64,000 nucleotides of DNA from Neodontobutis hainanensis. Taxonomy: Eukaryota > Chordata > Actinopteri > Gobiiformes > Odontobutidae. The notes beneath the pieces were generated by a model. It ran no database searches. It was not told the origin of the DNA and was given only the letters and a program-made list of their open reading frames with translations. Below are positions 57,801 to 64,000 of this stretch, piece by piece. The stretch spans positions 5,154,001 to 5,218,000 of the forward strand of contig JALDNG010000008.1 of assembly GCA_024349245.1 (NCBI GenBank), in the 5' to 3' direction. Positions within the stretch are counted from its first letter, which is position 1. Each line of letters starts with the position of its first letter. A program made the translations under genes and the position numbers.

Positions 57801-60800
57801 TCTAAGCAATTGCCACAAGTTAAGCTGCAGATCATTAATTATGTGCCTTTTCTTTCTAATACTGTTAACGGTTTCCAGAGCCGTGGCTCTAACTATAGCA
57901 TAATAACTATAGCATAACAACTGAAACTCGACAACTTATTTTTCTTTGTTGACCATTATTCTTGTTTTAATTGCAGCATTTCTTATTTGCCAACAACTCT
58001 TAAAAGGTTTCAGGCTCATACTTCCAAGGATTAATATTGTACTGCAGTGTGCTGCCTCAGTAACAATGGGATAAATAACAAAGAACCAAAGCTAAGCCTA
58101 TGGAGGCCTAATAAAACATTGCCTTAGTATTGCCAATCTGGCAATGCAGCAAAGTTTGTGGCAGTGGGGGCTGGTGGTGATATTTGGTGGGTGGGCTACT
58201 AAACATTTGGGACATGATGTTTTAGCAACGCTATGCTTTATCAAACAAACGTGTACTCAAAACGATTAAGGATTATGTCAGACAAACTCTCCCACAAATC
58301 TCCCACAAAATATGTGTAAATGTGAATTAAAAATACACATTTGAAAATTAAAAATACACATTATCTTCAAGTCTAAATGTTTCACAATAAAAAAGCCCAC
58401 ATGACAGGAGGCCACCCGGCCCATACCGGCCGTCCCTTGGTACTGCAATAAAGTTTTTACCCCCTTTGTACCAAAACATTTTGACAAAACATTTCCACAG
58501 TTCTACTGCTACAGTTTTAATAGGCTGAAGGCATGTTACATGTTATTTTTTGCCAGATGGCATAACTATAATCTAGTTTACACATACAAAGCCTCGGTCC
58601 CTTAATACAAACTAAATCTTTCCAATTGTTCTGGGGAAGACAAGCCAAGAAAGATAACGGTTTATTTTGTGTGTAGTTTATCTTGGAATGGTTCAGTGCA
58701 TTTGATAATAACTTGGATCATAATTAAGGCTATTGTTTTCTCTCCAGCCAACTTGAGTTTGAAAGCAAACTATTGACAGTAATTGAAACTGCATTAAAAA
58801 GCATAGCCTAATTGGTAAATTCTTCATTCCCCAACAGCATCCATCACCACTATTATCCTGTCACCACATAAGACTGTTGATTGATTTGAGTGTTGAACTT
58901 CTTCTTTGATTAACATTGTGTCATCTTGTTTTTCCTTCATTCTGTATCCAGCCACCAACACAAAAAAGACCAGATCATTTTAATGCTGGGCCTAGCACTA
59001 AAACTCACAGACCAAATCCTGCAATTACGACGAGTGGGGATAAAATCTGCAAGCGGTTGTCAGTTTAGCTCCACTGCTGGGTTCTGTCCAGTAATTAGCT
59101 GGGGGTGACTGCAGGTCATTTATGGATCATTTTAAAAATGACTTACAACTGCATAAATTGGCAAGACGGACATTTTTCTGTCTACATCAGAGGGATTTTC
59201 TACTGGCAAATTTACTTTCGCCTGCAGTATTTAGATAAGTCTAATCTTATAAGGTATTGACTCAACTCAAGTAGTGCAGCAGATTTTTCTCACAAATAGA
59301 AAAAGCACCACAAGTGTGTTGCAGGGCTTCTATCTCACTGCTGCTTCACAGATCTTATTGTACCTGCAGATATAAATGTTCATTATAGGTGTTGCAGGTG
59401 CTGGTGTGACATGCACCTTTAGGCTGTTTGCTTCAGATTGAAGCTCTTCCTCGGTACACTGTGTGCTAACAAATCAATGCGACCTGTGTGTGTAATTAAA
59501 TCTACGTCAGCTTCCTGAGTCTCAATCGTTTGGCTTCATTTGCGTTTGGAAATGAGCCCCACGTCTGCATTTTGTTACTGAATAAGCCACTTGACTATTG
59601 TTTTTACTTCATGGAGTATAATAACTACATGTTCAGTCGCCTAAATGCCTGTTATTTTATATTTCTTGCTTGTGAAAGCCTTACATTTAAAGACTTAAGT
59701 CCATACAGAAGGTCAAGTGAATGCTCTCAGTGTCATTTGTGGCCAGCATGTTTTCCAGACCGTTAACTGAGACAAGCTGCTGCGTGAGGCATTATGCAGT
59801 CCATATGAGTCCCTTCTCTGACGGAATGATGACTCACATCGTGTAAATAGCACTGATATTAACTGTTGTAAATGTGTACGTGTTCACACTGCTTTCTGTA
59901 TTCTTGTTGGAAATGTCAAGAATCTTCAATAGAATATATATCATTTAATGTCTTTTAATGTAGGGGAATTTATTTAAAAGGAACATAACGAGAAGCGGGA
60001 ACATGGAAAAGGATGAAAGGATAGTCAAAGAGCAAACATGATGATAAGGAGAGAGAACATTTATTTTTTACAGAAACGGCCACACACAATCCTGTTTTAT
60101 CACCGTAACAGGAAAAGGCTTGTTTAATGTATTGGAATGTGTGCGTCCCTCCTCCTGCCGCTGTAATAACTCGCTACTGCCGGAGAATTGTAATGAGATG
60201 CTGAATTAAAAATGGAGGTCAATGTCAGTCTTAACCTCCTCTTGCCCATCAGTGCACCGCTTGCTTTTAATCTCACCTCGGTTCCATAGGAAATTATTTA
60301 CTGTCTGAAACACTTTACTGCTGTCCCTTTTCCATGAAAAACGAGCAAAACTTTTTCTTTTTAAGAGTCAGGCTTTACAGTGCTCCACGGCATACTGGAA
60401 GCTGATATGCAGGATGCTTACAGTTATAAATGATGTCTTCATTGCTGCTGATGCTCGTCATTGCAATAATCCCTGCAGATATCAGCGCCGCATGTAGCAC
60501 AGGGCCATGACACTTTTCTGGAAACGCCTAGGAAGAAAGTAGGTTGGTGTCAGCATTGTTTATCTCATAGATCATATCTTTACAGGAGACTTTACACATA
60601 CTGTATATAGGCTGTCAGTAAAAGGAAAAGAAAAAGACTTCGAATTTCTAGACCACGCACAGTTTTGATTAAACTATAATAGTACGGTAATGAGATATTG
60701 AACTTTATTGACATATGTCCAGTTTGCCCAGTCTGTGTAGGTCGATGTTTAATCATACACATGACAGGTTATGATTCTGAATGATGTTCCCCATGTCCTG

Positions 60801-61128
60801 CTGCTGACCTTGGTTGTCAAGGCAATGAATAAAAACACAGTCGGGATGAAGGACAACAAGATAGGCCAAAACTGTTTAAATCCGAGATCAGGCAAGGCAG
60901 ATGCTTTTGCCGAAATGGACTGGGGATTTGAGACTTTGTGTGGGAGAACACTGTGTGAGTGGAATTGAAAGAAGCACTGGGTACAAAAAAAGCGCAGTGC
61001 TGAACTGAAGAAAGAAATATGCAACATATGACACATTAGCCTCAGCGATGAACCCGGCTGTGCTGTTTCTAGAGCTCTTACTGTTACAACTCAATTGCCT
61101 TTTAATTATCATGAAATGTTATTAACAA
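54887..61128. other. Intronic stretch without clear genes
   Basis: No convincing exon. A frame at 58957-59108 follows a pyrimidine-rich AG (GTATCCAG) and would fit phase 2 after the 53785 donor, but it reaches a stop after about 50 codons without a clear donor (see rejected items). Otherwise only unremarkable AT-rich DNA. Confidence 0.45.
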
Positions 61129-61182
61129 TGTGTGCTGTGTGTGCTGTGTGTGTGTGTGTGTGTGTGTGTGTAGGGGGGGGGG
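61129..61182. repeat. (TG)n microsatellite with G10 tract
   Basis: TGTGC-type units pass into a pure TG run of about 13 units, followed by TA and ten G. The TG part can adopt Z-DNA and the array is likely polymorphic. Confidence 0.95.
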
Positions 61183-64000
61183 TCTCGCTCTTAATAGTTG
61201 ATGCTTTCTGTTTTTATCAACAGATGCTCAAAATGCATTTGCTTGAATGTTAGAAGTGTAGTGTCACGACTCGAGATGGTACTCCTTAACTCAAGTGTCT
61301 GTAAGCAGAAGAGGATGACATGACGACAGTGTCATTCAGTGTCAGTCATGGGTCAACTGGAAGCAATAACGCCATATGTCGACATAATTAGAACAGGCCA
61401 TGCAAAAGCATTTCAGTCGGTTCACAAATATTTTAGCAGTACGACTGAGCTCTCAAAAACATCCTGCAAGTCACAGCTTTGGGTCCTCCCTTGCTGCTTG
61501 CCAAGACTCCAACTGTGACAGTGAATAAGTTGTTTACTTCAGAAACCACTGCTTTGGGTAAAAATAACTTAAATGATTTCAAAAATTGTTTCCATTTGAA
61601 ATCTCATATACATTTGTGTGCTATATGAATGCAGCCTTATGAGAAATGATAATGTCACCTTTGCCTGATTGTACCTTTAATTTTGTCTGAACACAGAGTA
61701 CAAAGTTGTAGATCGAGAACGGGGAATTAACATTTGCCCATTGATTTTGATTTCCTTATTCTGCCCCAGTGTCTGAACAGATTGTGCCTCCAAATCGTTT
61801 GCTTTTTAATGGTAATCAATGGACCAAAGAGAGTTTAAATTGGCCTGTGCTTCTTGTTTTACCTGGAAGTGTGTTTTACCACAGATGTTGGCCCGGGAAT
61901 GTTTGTCATTAATACTATAGAAAATCTCTAGCCACAGTTGTAATCTCTTCAGCAAGAAACCAAATGCAGATCTCTTAACACTGTCTGGAGTTTGTAGCGG
62001 TTTGCTCTGTCAAAGGGCGAGTCGATACGATGGGCAAAAGCAGTGATTGTCTCGAAACAGCTTCCCCAGTGGACCTGTACGCTACCGCCCTGCTGCAAAA
62101 CACACATTACAAAGTGTGTCCAGTGGAGTTTGGGTTTTGCATTTGCTTAAAAACATCCCCCATGTGCCTGCCTTGGGAAGTGCACCAGGCATGGCCAACT
62201 GGGAAAAGGCCCAAGGCTGGCCCAGAACAAGCTGGAGGGACGGCGGCCCAGCTGGCAACAAAGCGCCTGGGGAGTCCACTAGATGAGCTGGACCTAGTTA
62301 CTGGCCAGAGATCGATGGATGGACTACAGCCCAACAGTGAATATTTCACTGTTTAGAGTAGAAATCACAAAGCTGAGTCTAAACTCCTAATACATTTTAC
62401 ATTTAAAGTGTTTTCATATTTTATTACACAATTTCTACCCGTTCCACAAAGCGCTCTTTCTAAAAACGTAAGTGAATGAAAGCGTGAAACATGAGAGATA
62501 GCATCCTCGTTGAACTACTGTAAACGCGGCAGTCGTCCCTCGAGTCAACCAGAACTACGTCGTGTTAGCAGCTTTTACAACCCCCTTCAGTTTCTCTCCT
62601 GCGCTTATTATCTACTCAAAACAGGCAAGTGAAAGGCGAAAGACAGAGGCAAACAAAGACAAATCAGTCATATTGTTTTGGCTTTGAATGATACAAGGCA
62701 ACCACTATTAGAAGACAATGTGCTGCATAATGTTCAAGCGCATAACATTATCAATTTATTGTTAGTAGACTTGGGGTGAATAGAAGGGGGAGGATCTGCT
62801 GAGGAAGATTAGTTAATGTTGTAAAGGTTAACTTGTGCATAAATTCAAGCTTGGAATTTTGTATTTGTTTATCATGAATGTGCTAATTAGAGATGCTCCC
62901 TCCGCGTTTTTTCCTGGCATTGTTGGATTCAAGTGACGGCACTGTGCAATTAAATATTTGTTGTCATGTGAAATAAACCAGCGCCTTAATAGCGGCGGTC
63001 AAGAAAGGTCATCAGTCTTTCGCATATCTTTACCACCAAGCTGGAAGCAGCCGCGCTAATCCCTGTCATTCGATTTCCATTGGCCCCAGCAGCAACAAGA
63101 CAGTTCACTTGAGCGTTGGGCCGTCTGGATGCTAATCAATCAGCTGTGGCTCTAACATGGCGCTTGTGGAGGTGTCGCACACACTTAGTGATAGGACTTA
63201 GTGAGGTCAGGATGTCAGATCATTTCCCTCTTTTGTAGGACCAATGTGAGGTGATTAAAAGTCGCTTGGAAAGTTTAATAGGCTGGCCATTTAATTATAC
63301 ACAAAAGCTGCTTTTGTACTTTTAAATATATGGCTAAATTGGTCATTTTGCATCTGATGGATTTTTAAAGTTGCAAAAAAATCACAATTCCTCTGTATTA
63401 TGTGTTTTAAATATATTTTGTTCAGTTGGTCAATCTGTGTTATGTAACTGGCCTCATAAAACATGTGGAAACCATACACACAATAGCCGTGCTGATCCAC
63501 TGTATAATTACTCCTCATAAGTCAACATCTGTTTGCCATCACTGTGCCACATAGTGCAGCGCCTTCACCTCATAGTGACACACAACAGCTCTCATTACTG
63601 GCCACATGCCTCCAGCCAGCCTACTCAGTCCACAGCTCAGCCTTCTGGCCGGCAGTGCACCTGTGAGCCCCGAGAGACCGCCTCTACATCTCTCCCACAG
63701 CCCAGCCTGCAATCCTTCACCTGTCAGACTGGTTCACAGCACTAACCTTGGATCAAAGCCAGTCCACTCACTCAGTACGTGCCCGTTCCACTAACTCAGC
63801 CGGCTGGGCCCACACACATCCACTCCTAGCAACCTAAAAAGTCTAAGCCTTTCTTGTTCTAGGGCCACAAGTAACCCTGACTCCATAGCGATACAATATC
63901 CAAGAATACAGAAAGTGTCTTCTCTTGTGGAACATTTTTTATTGAGAAAAACACAACATTAAAGCTTCATCCATCACTGAGTTGTTTTTCTCTCAAGGAT
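61183..64000. other. Intronic or intergenic stretch
   Basis: No exon is supported. 62870-63190 is locally richer in CpG and holds homeodomain-like words (CTAATTAG, GCTAATCAATCA). It looks like candidate regulatory sequence only. Overlapping frames at 62030-62356 and 63533-63794 have no recognisable domain. Confidence 0.45.

Noticed and set aside
58957..59108. Possible exon 3: pyrimidine-rich AG at 58956 and a phase-2-compatible open frame
   Set aside because: It runs to a stop after about 50 codons without a convincing donor, the amino acids look random (no Cys or Ig/EGF/FN3 pattern), and a secreted protein ending there would be unusually short. Junction reads would decide.
62030..62356. 108-codon open frame starting MGKSSDC
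   Set aside because: Three other overlapping frames of similar length exist on both strands, and none has a domain or splice support.

Overview
This window is vertebrate nuclear DNA, most likely from a teleost fish. It is AT-rich and has no long open reading frames or bacterial-style gene packing. It carries repeat types typical of fish genomes: Tc1-like transposons with long IR/DR ends, L2-type LINE remnants, a tRNA-derived SINE whose tail contains the GCGCTATATAAA-like motif, a short hAT-type MITE with CAGGGCTTG ends, and long TA and TG microsatellites. No species can be named from the sequence alone.

Layout. 1-31.9 kb is gene-poor and holds no coding exon I can defend. It contains a 130-bp TA microsatellite (4.38 kb), a SINE (9.04 kb), a 16-bp minisatellite with six telomere hexamers inside it (9.6-9.9 kb), an old duplicated block (12.6 and 14.3 kb), an L2 remnant that has lost its YADD box (14.9 kb), a dispersed repeat (15.6 kb), a broken Tc1 transposon (18.0-19.45 kb), a second LINE scrap (19.8 kb), and SINE and foldback fragments (24.7, 26.8, 29.5 kb). 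At 32.0-32.3 kb there is a CpG-rich promoter-like stretch with CCAAT and GC boxes. An ATG-free leader ends in a good splice donor at 32294. From 32.3 to 53.7 kb I infer a large first intron. It holds a second Tc1 copy in the opposite orientation, a second copy of the 15.6-kb repeat, and another probable dispersed repeat near 44.3 kb.

At 53678-53785 a strong acceptor precedes a short exon with a well-placed ATG (53700) that encodes a signal peptide. The exon ends at a donor in phase 2. The rest of the gene appears to lie beyond the window. A TATA box at 53359 could be an alternative promoter for this exon. 53.8-64 kb is then intron, with a 485-bp hAT-type MITE and a TG/G-tract microsatellite.

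The only protein-coding gene supported is therefore the start of a plus-strand gene for a secreted or membrane protein that I could not identify. All other protein-like sequence is transposon wreckage. I found no sign of a new multi-gene system. The most unusual items are the telomeric insertion in the minisatellite, the two differently deleted Tc1 copies in inverted orientation, and the tight hairpins.
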